NCBI GenBank assembly: GCA_031260085.1
Contig: JAIRKP010000042.1
Span: forward strand, 1-8,278
Direction: 5' to 3'
DNA: 8,278 nt
Source: Holosporales bacterium
GTDB lineage: Bacteria > Pseudomonadota > Alphaproteobacteria > RUG11792
This document shows positions 1 to 5,368 of the stretch, in pieces. Position 1 is the stretch's first letter. Each line of letters starts with the position of its first letter. A model generated the notes under the pieces. That model was given only the letters and a program-made list of their open reading frames with translations. It was not told the origin of the DNA and did not search any database. Position numbers and translations under genes: made by a program.

Positions 1-8
1 AGAAATTA

Positions 9-37
9 TTGAAAGCAACCCATACACAAGCTATTTT
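9..37 (+). promoter_or_regulatory. possible sigma70 promoter before the Tyr-Pro micropeptide
   Basis: TTGAAA (9-14, five of six consensus -35 bases) lies 17 bases before TATTTT (32-37, four of six -10 bases). The spacing is ideal and transcription would begin near 44, about 27 bases before the ATG at 71. In AT-rich DNA such matches are common, so this is weak support only. Confidence 0.25.
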
Positions 38-70
38 TACTGTAGAGTTAGTTTTTTGGAAAGGTGTGTT

Positions 71-160
71 ATGAGCTTCACAAAGACATTAGTGTCGTTA
101 GCTCTTGCTTTCATAGCAAGCTATCCGTACCCATACCCATACCCATATCCGTTTGTATAA
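71..160 (+). CDS. possible 29-aa micropeptide, signal-like start with Tyr-Pro repeat tail
   Basis: This short ORF is unrecognised and no function is proposed. The ATG at 71 is preceded by a Shine-Dalgarno-like GGAAAGG ending at 64, six bases before the start. Residues 1-5 (MSFTK) are weakly basic, residues 6-17 (TLVSLALAFIAS) are hydrophobic like the core of a signal peptide, and residues 18-27 are five Tyr-Pro pairs, followed by Phe-Val and a TAA stop. The Tyr-Pro part comes from a short tandem array of TACCCA-type hexamers, so the reading could be a by-product of a DNA repeat. The ribosome site, the hydrophobic stretch directly before the repeat and the possible promoter at 9-37 favour a real exported peptide. 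The length is far below normal gene size. Confidence 0.3.
   Translation: MSFTKTLVSLALAFIASYPYPYPYPYPFV
120..150 (+). repeat. imperfect TACCCA hexamer tandem repeat
   Basis: From 120 to 150 the sequence repeats in 6-base units (TATCCG, then three TACCCA, then TATCCG). The units are in frame with the ORF at 71-160 and encode Tyr-Pro pairs. The changes between units are mostly third-position ones (TAT/TAC, CCG/CCA) that keep Tyr and Pro. This is mildly suggestive of selection on the peptide, but the array is too short to prove it. Confidence 0.6.
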
Positions 161-246
161 ATAGATAGGGATGTAGGACTTCCGTCACAGGGGCCTGGGC
201 ATAGCTAGGTCCCGCGGATGTGTTTCTTCGGTATTTGGTTAATCTT

Positions 247-417
247 TTAGTTTAGATGATGTTTACCAAAATTTAGGCAAGTGTATGCTCCGAAGTGACT
301 GTGAGTTATTTTTTGTCTAAATGTTATGGCTGGAATTAGAATCGTTGTGGCATATGCAATCATCAGCATTAGTAGTAATATTAATACAGTTGATGTACCA
401 AGATTATAGAGCAGCAT
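247..417 (-). CDS. weak hypothetical ORF, 56 aa, one membrane segment
   Basis: This is an unrecognised reading frame starting with ATG at 417 and ending with TAA at 247-249. Residues 9-31 are strongly hydrophobic (TVLILLLMLMIAYA in the middle) and would form one membrane helix or an uncleaved signal. The tail of about 25 residues is His/Asn/Lys-rich with one Cys. No clear Shine-Dalgarno precedes the ATG and no promoter stands out. Hydrophobic ORFs of this length arise by chance in AT-rich DNA, so it is listed mainly because it is the longest open frame in this gap. Confidence 0.15.
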   Translation of the reverse strand: MLLYNLGTSTVLILLLMLMIAYATTILIPAITFRQKITHSHFGAYTCLNFGKHHLN

Positions 418-490
418 AATACAGACTCGCTTAAAATATCCTAATGTTAAAAGTTCACTTTATTATCAGCTTTATAAGCGATATTTGGAA

Positions 491-510
491 CTCTCGGCTT
501 TAGCTGAGAG
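491..510. terminator. hairpin, possible weak terminator
   Basis: CTCTCGGC (491-498) pairs with GCTGAGAG (503-510) over eight base pairs including one G-T, around a TTTA loop. The plus-strand side continues TGTTTCAT, a poor T-tract. On the minus strand it lies about 170 bases past the miaA stop, where the following bases are also only moderately T-rich. It may end a transcript from either side, but it is not a textbook intrinsic terminator. Confidence 0.35.
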
Positions 511-677
511 TGTTTCATAGAAATCGCTGGAATCAAGATTGTTCGTTCACGATATTTGTTGCTAGATTGAGAATCTTCGCCTAGCTCCATAAGTGGTGGA
601 GGTTATGGTGATATTGCGGTGATTCAGATGTTTTCATGATATGGTTTCTGCTTTTATCTCCTGGCGATAAGCTATAG

Positions 678-1532
678 TTAAAGCTGGTGATTGAGCCAAG
701 TGATTTGGCGTTTGGCATAATGTCGTGCTCTTATGCATGCTAATTTTTTCATTTGCTCGAGACAGTATGATCTTGTCAGATATAGTAATATTTCCTTTGC
801 TCCGATTGCGTTAAAAATAGGGAAGTTGTTTATATTATTTTCTCCTATCTTTTTTATCAAATTTTGGACTTCTTCAATTGCTCCGTTTTTTAACATATTT
901 TCAAAACGTATCTCAATGCGCTTATATAATTCATCTCGATCTATTTTCATTAAATGTATTTCAAAATTAACGTTGCTGATAAACTTTTTCTTAGGTTCTT
1001 TGAAAAATTCTAAAATTGATTTTCCAGTCTCAATCAAAACTTCATATGCTCTAATCATCTGCCTATGCTTATCCCTAGTAATAATTTCTTTTAAAGATTC
1101 ACTATTTTGGTAAACAATAGAACATAATTGTTCATAATTCGTTTTTGATAATTCAATCGCTTTAGTTCTGTTTTCTTCGCTAATCTGAGGGAGATACGAA
1201 ATCCCATTTATGAGCGTATTAATGTAAAATCCTGTTCCGCCTGTCAAAATGGGTATTTTCTTTTCAGCGAATGTTTCATTTATAGCAGCCGCAGCTAATC
1301 GTGCCCAAGATGCTGCATCCGTTTTTTCGTTGTAATTTCGGTATCCAAACAATTTGTGTTTTATTAAATTTTGATCTTCCTCAGAAGGATGAGCAGTCAA
1401 TATTTTTAAATCTTTATAAATTTGTAAGCTGTCAAAATTAATTATCTCCCCATCTAATTCTTTCGCTAAATTTATGGCATATTTTGTTTTACCAGATGCA
1501 GTTGGGCCAATAATTACTATCGCTTTTTTCAT
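678..1532 (-). CDS. miaA: tRNA dimethylallyltransferase (isopentenyl-A37 synthase) MiaA
   Basis: MiaA transfers the dimethylallyl group of DMAPP to N6 of adenosine 37, next to the anticodon of tRNAs that read UNN codons; this improves reading accuracy and precedes MiaB methylthiolation. The 284-aa length is close to the family norm of about 300. Visible motifs are the P-loop GPTASGKT (9-16), DSLQIYK with the catalytic-type Asp34 (34-40), TGGTGFYI (97-104, Thr100 in the usual catalytic position), the HRQMIRAYEV tRNA-contacting helix (156-165), the GAKE motif (244-247) and the C-terminal RARHYAKRQITWL (268-280). The start ATG overlaps the upstream xerD stop in an ATGA (1529-1532) and has no good Shine-Dalgarno of its own, so translation is probably coupled to xerD. 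A stem (650-672) lies just past the stop. The family assignment is firm. Confidence 0.97.
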   Translation of the reverse strand: MKKAIVIIGPTASGKTKYAINLAKELDGEIINFDSLQIYKDLKILTAHPSEEDQNLIKHKLFGYRNYNEKTDAASWARLAAAAINETFAEKKIPILTGGTGFYINTLINGISYLPQISEENRTKAIELSKTNYEQLCSIVYQNSESLKEIITRDKHRQMIRAYEVLIETGKSILEFFKEPKKKFISNVNFEIHLMKIDRDELYKRIEIRFENMLKNGAIEEVQNLIKKIGENNINNFPIFNAIGAKEILLYLTRSYCLEQMKKLACIRARHYAKRQITWLNHQL

Positions 1533-2431
1533 ATATTTAATTTTTCGATATTCGAATTATTTTCAACTATTTCTTTGATTCTCTTATTCGAGATATGAGT
1601 ATAAATCTGCGTTGTAGTTATGTCTTCATGTCCAAGCAGCTTTTGAATAGTTAAAAGGTCCGCACCTCGAGATAATAAATGAGTTGCAAAAGCATGGCGA
1701 ATGACATGTGGAGAAATCTTTGTTGGAGCAACGCCAACCTCAATTGCTATTTTTTTTAATAGCTTAGCAAATCCTTGCCTTGTCATATGACCTTCTTTTG
1801 CTGGCGAAGGAAAAAGAAAATCGGTTATATTTTCTGATTTTATGTAATCGCTAATAACTTGAATAGCCAGATTATTTAGCGGGATTAATCTCTCCTTTTT
1901 TCCTTTCCCTTTTATTAACAGCATATATCTGTTTGTTTCTTCATCGTAAATCAAATTATTTTTCCGCAAAGACACCAATTCAGAAACTCGCAGCCCACCG
2001 CCGTATAATATATGCAACATTGTATTCAATTTTAAGAAATTTTTGCTCATCTTAGATTCAAAATAAGAAAATAGAGACTCCATTTCAGATTCAGAAAGTA
2101 TTTTCGGCAAGAGCTTTTTATGATTTTTTAGCTTCAGATTTATAGTTGGATTTGTTTTTGTAATTTTTTCGTCATACAAAAACGAGAAAAATTGTCGTAA
2201 AGCTGATAGATTTCTAATAATCGAGGAGTGCTTGAGATTAGAATCTCTTAAATACCCCGCGTATTCTTCTATTTCGGAACATGAAGATTCCAGTGTATAT
2301 CCAGCATTGAAAAACTTTAGCACATCGTTTTTATATGAATTTATGCTATTCATAGATAAATTCCTGTCTGCAGCCAACATCTCTTCGAATCTTTCAATAA
2401 GCATATCAATGCGCATAGCGGTTTTTTTCAT
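1529..2431 (-). CDS. xerD: tyrosine recombinase, XerD-like
   Basis: Site-specific recombinase of the XerC/XerD type, which together resolve chromosome dimers at dif under FtsK control. At 300 aa it is typical in length. The N-terminal SAM-like core-binding domain covers about residues 10-95 and the catalytic domain about 110-290. All catalytic residues are present: Arg148 (GGGLRVSE), Lys176 (KGKGKKERLIPL), His242 and Arg245 (PHVIRHAFATHLL), His268 (LLGHEDITTTQ) and Tyr277 (QIYTHI). RHAFATHLL and TTQIYTH resemble XerD more than XerC, but XerC/XerD/XerH assignment from motifs alone is not final. The start is uncertain: ATGs at 2431, 2416 and 2404 are all in frame and none has a good Shine-Dalgarno. 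The promoter at 2445-2474 would leave only a leader of about 7 bases for the first, and E. coli XerD length fits the shorter starts as well. It is first gene of the xerD-miaA pair. Confidence 0.94.
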   Translation of the reverse strand: MKKTAMRIDMLIERFEEMLAADRNLSMNSINSYKNDVLKFFNAGYTLESSCSEIEEYAGYLRDSNLKHSSIIRNLSALRQFFSFLYDEKITKTNPTINLKLKNHKKLLPKILSESEMESLFSYFESKMSKNFLKLNTMLHILYGGGLRVSELVSLRKNNLIYDEETNRYMLLIKGKGKKERLIPLNNLAIQVISDYIKSENITDFLFPSPAKEGHMTRQGFAKLLKKIAIEVGVAPTKISPHVIRHAFATHLLSRGADLLTIQKLLGHEDITTTQIYTHISNKRIKEIVENNSNIEKLNI

Positions 2432-2444
2432 AGATCGATATGAA

Positions 2445-2474
2445 ATTGTACAAATTAAAGGTCTAGCTTGACAA
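2445..2474 (-). promoter_or_regulatory. probable sigma70 promoter of xerD-miaA
   Basis: Read on the minus strand, TTGTCA (2469-2474) and TACAAT (2445-2450) each match five of six consensus bases with an 18-base spacer. Transcription would start near 2438. That gives a near-leaderless message if the ATG at 2431 is used, or leaders of about 22 or 34 bases for the ATGs at 2416 and 2404. The match is good for a simple scan by eye, but unproven. Confidence 0.5.
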
Positions 2475-2502
2475 GCATTAGAATCTGCTTTTAAAGTCTC
2501 CA

Positions 2503-2585
2503 GGGCGCGAGTATGGTATAAAAATTATACCATGCTCGCGCTATCAGTCTGTCAAGGATCACTTCGTTCTCCTCCTTGACAGACT
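2503..2585 (-). repeat. double-hairpin palindromic element, copy A
   Basis: Two hairpins lie side by side. Hairpin 1 pairs 2505-2520 (GCGCGAGTATGGTATA) with 2526-2541 over 16 bp with one G-T, around a 5-base loop. Hairpin 2 pairs 2546-2558 (AGTCTGTCAAGGA) with 2573-2585 over 13 perfect bp, around a 14-base loop. A 3-base linker ATC (2543-2545) joins them. The whole element recurs inverted at 3018-3100 with very few differences. The strand given is the one on which its promoter-like and SD/GTG motifs read, toward xerD. No T-tract follows hairpin 1 on that strand, so it is not a standard terminator. Known comparisons are bacterial interspersed palindromic repeats in general; no specific family is identified. 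Confidence 0.9.
2524..2555 (-). promoter_or_regulatory. outward extended -10 promoter motif in copy A
   Basis: On the minus strand the hairpin 1 loop region holds TGG-TATAAT, a perfect extended -10 (TGnTATAAT, hexamer at 2524-2529). A consensus TTGACA lies upstream at 2550-2555. The spacer is 20 bases, longer than the normal 16-18, but an extended -10 can work with little help from the -35. Transcription would start near 2517, about 86 bases before the first xerD ATG. Confidence 0.35.
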
Positions 2586-2610
2586 CCCCCGGCAAGCTAT
2601 GATGCAATGA

Positions 2611-2763
2611 ATTACGAAAGTTGTGAAAGCCGAGGGATTGGAGCTGGACGAGCTCTATACACAATTTGGGAAATCTTATAATTCAGTGCTTGGACATTAC
2701 CTGGCAAAATTGCAAAGAAAGGACAAGTACGCCAGCAAAATACCTTTAGTTGTTAATGTCTAA
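2611..2763 (+). pseudogene. IS1-family transposase remnant with internal deletion
   Basis: The open frame 2611-2763 has no start codon and follows a TGA at 2608. It contains GLELDELYTQFGKS, which resembles the catalytic ELDELwt-vGKK segment of IS1-type (InsB-like) transposases. It is joined directly to YNSVLGHYLAKLQRKDKYAS, which resembles their C-terminal segment (N-x-L-RHYLARLxRKT-CYSKS). In intact family members well over a hundred residues containing the other catalytic acids lie between these segments, so the middle is deleted and the N-terminal DNA-binding part is missing. It is certainly non-functional if this reading is right. Recognition is from memory of family motifs; a profile search would settle it. 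Confidence 0.6.
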
Positions 2764-2797
2764 AAGAATTCCCTAGTTAGAAAATTTTTGATTGTTG

Positions 2798-2839
2798 GCC
2801 TCCGCCCGAGGCGCGATTATGATAAATCAAAGATTTATC
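2798..2839. repeat. two adjacent short palindromes
   Basis: GCCTC (2798-2802) pairs with GAGGC (2808-2812) around a 5-base loop. Eight bases later GATAAATC (2821-2828) pairs perfectly with GATTTATC (2832-2839) around AAA. They lie just after the IS1 remnant and may be remains of element ends or structured RNA. Neither is followed by a T-tract. Confidence 0.5.
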
Positions 2840-2897
2840 GCATTTGTTCTCTGCTTTCTGTGATTCTAATTGGATACCTGACCGTAACCTCTTTTTG

Positions 2898-2958
2898 GAA
2901 ATCTTGAGATTTCTCAGTATGCCTTATACAAAGCTAAGGTTAACTTAACCTTACAGCT
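2898..2958. repeat. two further palindromes, one 17-bp perfect
   Basis: GAAATC (2898-2903) pairs with GATTTC (2908-2913). Then AAGGTTAA (2936-2943), C, TTAACCTT (2945-2952) forms a perfect 17-base palindrome flanked by AGCT on both sides (2932-2935 and 2955-2958), so the stem can extend past a 2-base bulge. The tight odd-centred palindrome looks more like a dimeric protein binding site than an RNA hairpin, but its binder is unknown. Confidence 0.5.
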
Positions 2959-3017
2959 GATAAAGTAATAAGTATTATTGATTTTCACTGCCACAGTATG
3001 GGGGCGACTACAATATC

Positions 3018-3100
3018 GGTCTGTCAAGGAGGAGAACGAAGTGATCCTTGACAGACTATCAGCGCGAGTATGGTATAATTTCTATACCATACTCGCGCCC
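3018..3100 (+). repeat. double-hairpin palindromic element, copy B (inverted)
   Basis: Inverted copy of the element at 2503-2585. Hairpin 2 comes first: 3019-3030 (GTCTGTCAAGGA) pairs with 3045-3056 around a 14-base loop. It is followed by linker ATC (3058-3060) and hairpin 1, in which 3062-3077 pairs perfectly with 3083-3098 around loop ATTTC. Compared with copy A after inversion, differences are one base in the hairpin 1 loop, one in its stem, the three linker bases, and the outermost base of hairpin 2. Near-identity in a decayed region points to recent duplication, recombination or selection. It reads toward atpH. Confidence 0.9.
3048..3079 (+). promoter_or_regulatory. outward extended -10 promoter motif in copy B
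   Basis: Mirror image of the motif in copy A. TTGACA (3048-3053), a 20-base spacer, then TGG-TATAAT with the hexamer at 3074-3079. It points toward atpH, with a predicted start near 3086, about 146 bases before the atpH start codon. The opposite reading of the same hairpin gives TATAGA instead of TATAAT, so the loop makes the motif directional. Confidence 0.35.
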
Positions 3101-3107
3101 GGGTGTA

Positions 3108-3129
3108 GCGGCAACTATTCTATTGCCGC
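3108..3129 (+). other. GC-rich hairpin before the atp promoter
   Basis: GCGGCAA (3108-3114) pairs perfectly with TTGCCGC (3123-3129) around an 8-base loop. No T-run follows, so it is a poor terminator. If copy B drives transcription, this stem would lie in the atp leader. Confidence 0.45.
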
Positions 3130-3191
3130 GGTTTAGGTTGTCAATGCTGAACTTTCTAAATCTATTTTGCGTGATAATTATATGATTAGTG

Positions 3192-3200
3192 TGATAGAAT
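3192..3200 (+). promoter_or_regulatory. candidate extended -10 promoter of the atp operon
   Basis: TG-A-TAGAAT (3192-3200) is an extended -10 with five of six hexamer matches. The -35 position 17 bases upstream (TGATAA) is poor. Transcription would start near 3207, leaving a leader of about 25 bases before the GTG at 3232. The promoter motif in copy B is an alternative or additional source. Confidence 0.35.
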
Positions 3201-3231
3201 AAATAATAATAATTAAAGAAATTGCTTTACG

Positions 3232-3816
3232 GTGGATATAAATAGTTTAAAAGTGTTGTGCACTTCGCTTCCTGGGAGATATGCGATTGCGTTATTTAAT
3301 GAGGGTAAGAAGACAAACTGTTTAGAAGAAATTATAAATAATTTTAAAAATATGGATACGTTTTTTAAGAAAAATCCAGCATTAAGAAAACTTTTAACAA
3401 ACGGTTGTCTTAATGAAAAAGATATAAAAGCAAGCTGGATAGCGCTTGGTCAATATCTGTCATTCTGCCCCGTGTTTTTAGCCTTAATGCGAAATGTGGT
3501 GAAAAACAAAAGATTTAATATAATAAACATGATAAAACACATTTATAACATTGCATTTACAAAATATAAGAATAAACGAAATGTTGTTATCTCTTCAGTT
3601 GTTGATCTTTTGCCCGAACAGAAGTTAAGATTAGAAAATATAATTAAAAAAGCTTTTAAAGAGAAATTGATTATTTCATATACAATTAGTGATAAAATTT
3701 TAGGAGGAATAAAAATTTCGTCTGAAGAGTTAGTTATTGATGCGTCTGTTAATATTCAAATTAGGCAAGTTTCGGATTTTATGAAAAAAATAAAGGTTGA
3801 AGAAAATGAAAATTAA
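3232..3816 (+). CDS. atpH: ATP synthase F1 delta subunit AtpH
   Basis: Delta subunit (OSCP equivalent), the part of the peripheral stalk that ties the top of the alpha3-beta3 hexamer to the Fo b-subunits so that the hexamer does not turn with the shaft. At 194 aa it is a little longer than the common 175-185. The N-terminal helical domain opens with [10 protein letters not shown] (13-22), matching the family signature R-YA-ALF. The C-terminal region carries [22 protein letters not shown] (152-173), equivalent to the conserved lGG-i-i-gd-viDgSv segment. The tail is lysine/glutamate-rich. Translation starts at GTG 3232 with a weak AAAGAA ribosome site 11 bases away; a GTG at 3253 is possible but would remove six residues before the conserved domain. 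It is the first gene of the F1 operon and its last 11 bases overlap atpA. Confidence 0.95.
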   Translation: MDINSLKVLCTSLPGRYAIALFNEGKKTNCLEEIINNFKNMDTFFKKNPALRKLLTNGCLNEKDIKASWIALGQYLSFCPVFLALMRNVVKNKRFNIINMIKHIYNIAFTKYKNKRNVVISSVVDLLPEQKLRLENIIKKAFKEKLIISYTISDKILGGIKISSEELVIDASVNIQIRQVSDFMKKIKVEENEN

Positions 3817-5362
3817 AGCTGTAGAAATATCCAATATACTTCAAGAAAAAATCTCTGAGTTTTCCGCACATGTCGATGTTTCTGAAACAGGATACGTTTT
3901 ATCAGTCGGAGATGGAATAGCAAGGATCTTTGGTTTAGAGAACGTCAGATCTGGAGAATGGGTGGAAATTATCTCTTCTGAAACAGGAAAATCTATACGA
4001 GCTATCGCAACTAATTTAGAGGCCGATAACGTTGGGGTAATAATAGTCGGCGATGATTCAAAGGTTAAAGAAAAAGATCTAGTAAAAAGAACATATCACA
4101 TTGTTGACGTTAATGTTGGAATGGGGTTGCTTGGGAGAGTTGTTGACGCATTGGGAGAGCCGATTGATTCTGACGAGCCAATATCCAATGTTCAAAAATA
4201 TAATCTAGAAAATCCAGCTCCAGGGATTATCGACAGACAGTCAATTTGCGAACCATTATTAACAGGAGTGAGAATTGTCGATGCTCTTTTCCCAATAGGC
4301 CGAGGGCAAAGAGAATTAATAATCGGGGATAGACAAACCGGTAAAACAGCTATTGCAATCGACGCGATTATAAATCAAAAACAATATAACGATTTATTGC
4401 CAGCGGAAGAAAAAGTTTATTGTGTATACGCCGCGATAGGGCAAAAAAGATCAACAGTTGCGAGAATTGTCAAAACTTTAAAAGATTATGGCGCAATGGA
4501 TTACACGATAATCGTTGCGGCGACTGCATCTGATCCGGCATCCATGCAATATTTAGCCCCATATACGGCTTGCTCAATAGGAGAGTATTTCAGAGATAAT
4601 GGGATGCATGCCTTGCTAATTTATGATGATTTAACAAAACATGCTGTGGCATATAGGCAGATTTCGTTATTGTTGAGAAGGCCGCCTGGGCGAGAAGCAT
4701 TTCCTGGCGACATTTTTTATTTACACTCAAGGCTTCTGGAAAGAGCAGCCAAGCTATCCTCTGAAAAAGGGGGAGGTTCGCTGACTGCTCTGCCTATTGT
4801 CGAAACTCAAGCTGGAGATGTTGCGGCATATATCCCTACTAATATAATTTCAATTACAGATGGGCAACTGTTTTTGGAATCTGATTTGTTTTATAAAGGT
4901 ATAAGGCCAGCTATCAATATTGGAATATCTGTAAGTCGCGTTGGGTCTGCGGCTCAAACAAAAGCAATGAAAGCCGTTTCTGGAAACATCAAAATAGAAA
5001 TGGCTCAGTATACAGAACTTTCTTCTTTTTCTCAATTCAGCAGTGATTTGGATGCATCAACTAAAAAGTTATTAGATAACGGCCAAAATGTATTAGAAAT
5101 ATTAAAACAATCCCAGTATAGCATATTAAAGAATTCAGAGCATGTTGTGATTTTATATGTTGTCACTCAAGGATATTTATCTGATATTAATGTTAAGGAT
5201 GTTAAAGATTTCGAACACGACATATTAAAGAATTTGGCTGCAGAGACTGATATTTTGAATAAAATAGATAATTCCTCCATTCTTACAGATGATATAAAAA
5301 CTGAACTCGATAAATTTATAAAGAAATTTAAAACGCAGTGGCAGTATTTCAAATTGAGATGA
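3806..5362 (+). CDS. atpA: ATP synthase F1 alpha subunit AtpA
   Basis: Non-catalytic nucleotide-binding subunit alternating with beta in the F1 hexamer. The 518-aa protein shows the N-terminal beta-barrel (about 25-95), Walker A GDRQTGKT (174-181), the [14 protein letters not shown] stretch [24 protein letters not shown] (279-302), ITDGQ (350-354) and the arginine finger Arg378 in [10 protein letters not shown], which completes the catalytic site of the neighbouring beta. I chose ATG 3806 because AAAGG (3792-3796) sits nine bases before it; an in-frame TTG at 3797 would touch that ribosome site and would add only three residues. The gene overlaps atpH by 11 bases, and atpG follows after 6 bases. 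All key residues are intact. Confidence 0.98.
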   Translation: MKIKAVEISNILQEKISEFSAHVDVSETGYVLSVGDGIARIFGLENVRSGEWVEIISSETGKSIRAIATNLEADNVGVIIVGDDSKVKEKDLVKRTYHIVDVNVGMGLLGRVVDALGEPIDSDEPISNVQKYNLENPAPGIIDRQSICEPLLTGVRIVDALFPIGRGQRELIIGDRQTGKTAIAIDAIINQKQYNDLLPAEEKVYCVYAAIGQKRSTVARIVKTLKDYGAMDYTIIVAATASDPASMQYLAPYTACSIGEYFRDNGMHALLIYDDLTKHAVAYRQISLLLRRPPGREAFPGDIFYLHSRLLERAAKLSSEKGGGSLTALPIVETQAGDVAAYIPTNIISITDGQLFLESDLFYKGIRPAINIGISVSRVGSAAQTKAMKAVSGNIKIEMAQYTELSSFSQFSSDLDASTKKLLDNGQNVLEILKQSQYSILKNSEHVVILYVVTQGYLSDINVKDVKDFEHDILKNLAAETDILNKIDNSSILTDDIKTELDKFIKKFKTQWQYFKLR

Positions 5363-5368
5363 TATGTA

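Larger units (their letters stand above)
161..677. other. gene-poor intergenic stretch downstream of miaA
   Basis: No confident gene is visible here. It contains a GGGCCT/AGGTCCC hairpin (191-213, one bulged base), a weak minus-strand hydrophobic ORF (247-417), an 8-bp hairpin at 491-510, and a stem GCTT(T)TATC/GATAAGC at 650-672 just past the miaA stop. Short open frames elsewhere are broken by stops. No tRNA-like T-loop or cloverleaf was found. The stretch could hold decayed coding sequence, but nothing is recognisable. Confidence 0.5.
2432..3231. other. 800-bp gene-free divergent region with palindromes
   Basis: This gap separates the minus-strand xerD-miaA unit from the plus-strand atp operon. 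In order it holds the xerD promoter, double-hairpin copy A (2503-2585), an IS1-type transposase remnant (2611-2763), palindromes at 2798-2812, 2821-2839, 2898-2913 and 2932-2958, inverted double-hairpin copy B (3018-3100), a 7-bp GCGGCAA/TTGCCGC hairpin (3108-3129) and a candidate atp promoter (3192-3200). No intact gene is visible. The density of inverted repeats is much higher than in the rest of the window and suggests decayed mobile DNA. Confidence 0.8.

Noticed and set aside
326..545. Two similar stretches near 326 and 524 (both GCTGGAAT followed by related bases)
   Set aside because: The similarity covers only about 20 bases with several mismatches and does not extend, so chance is the simpler explanation.
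1..677. Possible tRNA or CRISPR content
   Set aside because: No T-loop, CCA-proximal stem or cloverleaf could be drawn, and the only tandem repeat is the short hexamer array at 120-150.
733..1113. Plus-strand open frame of 126 codons
   Set aside because: It lies wholly antisense to the well-supported miaA and has no family motifs; it is a shadow frame.
2505..2585. Copy A as a Rho-independent terminator
   Set aside because: The stems are strong, but neither strand has a run of T immediately after either hairpin.
3062..3098. Hairpin 1 as a dif site for the adjacent XerD
   Set aside because: The arm-spacer-arm shape is similar, but the sequence lacks the conserved XerD arm (TTATGTTAAAT-type), the stem is too long and symmetrical, and there are two copies.
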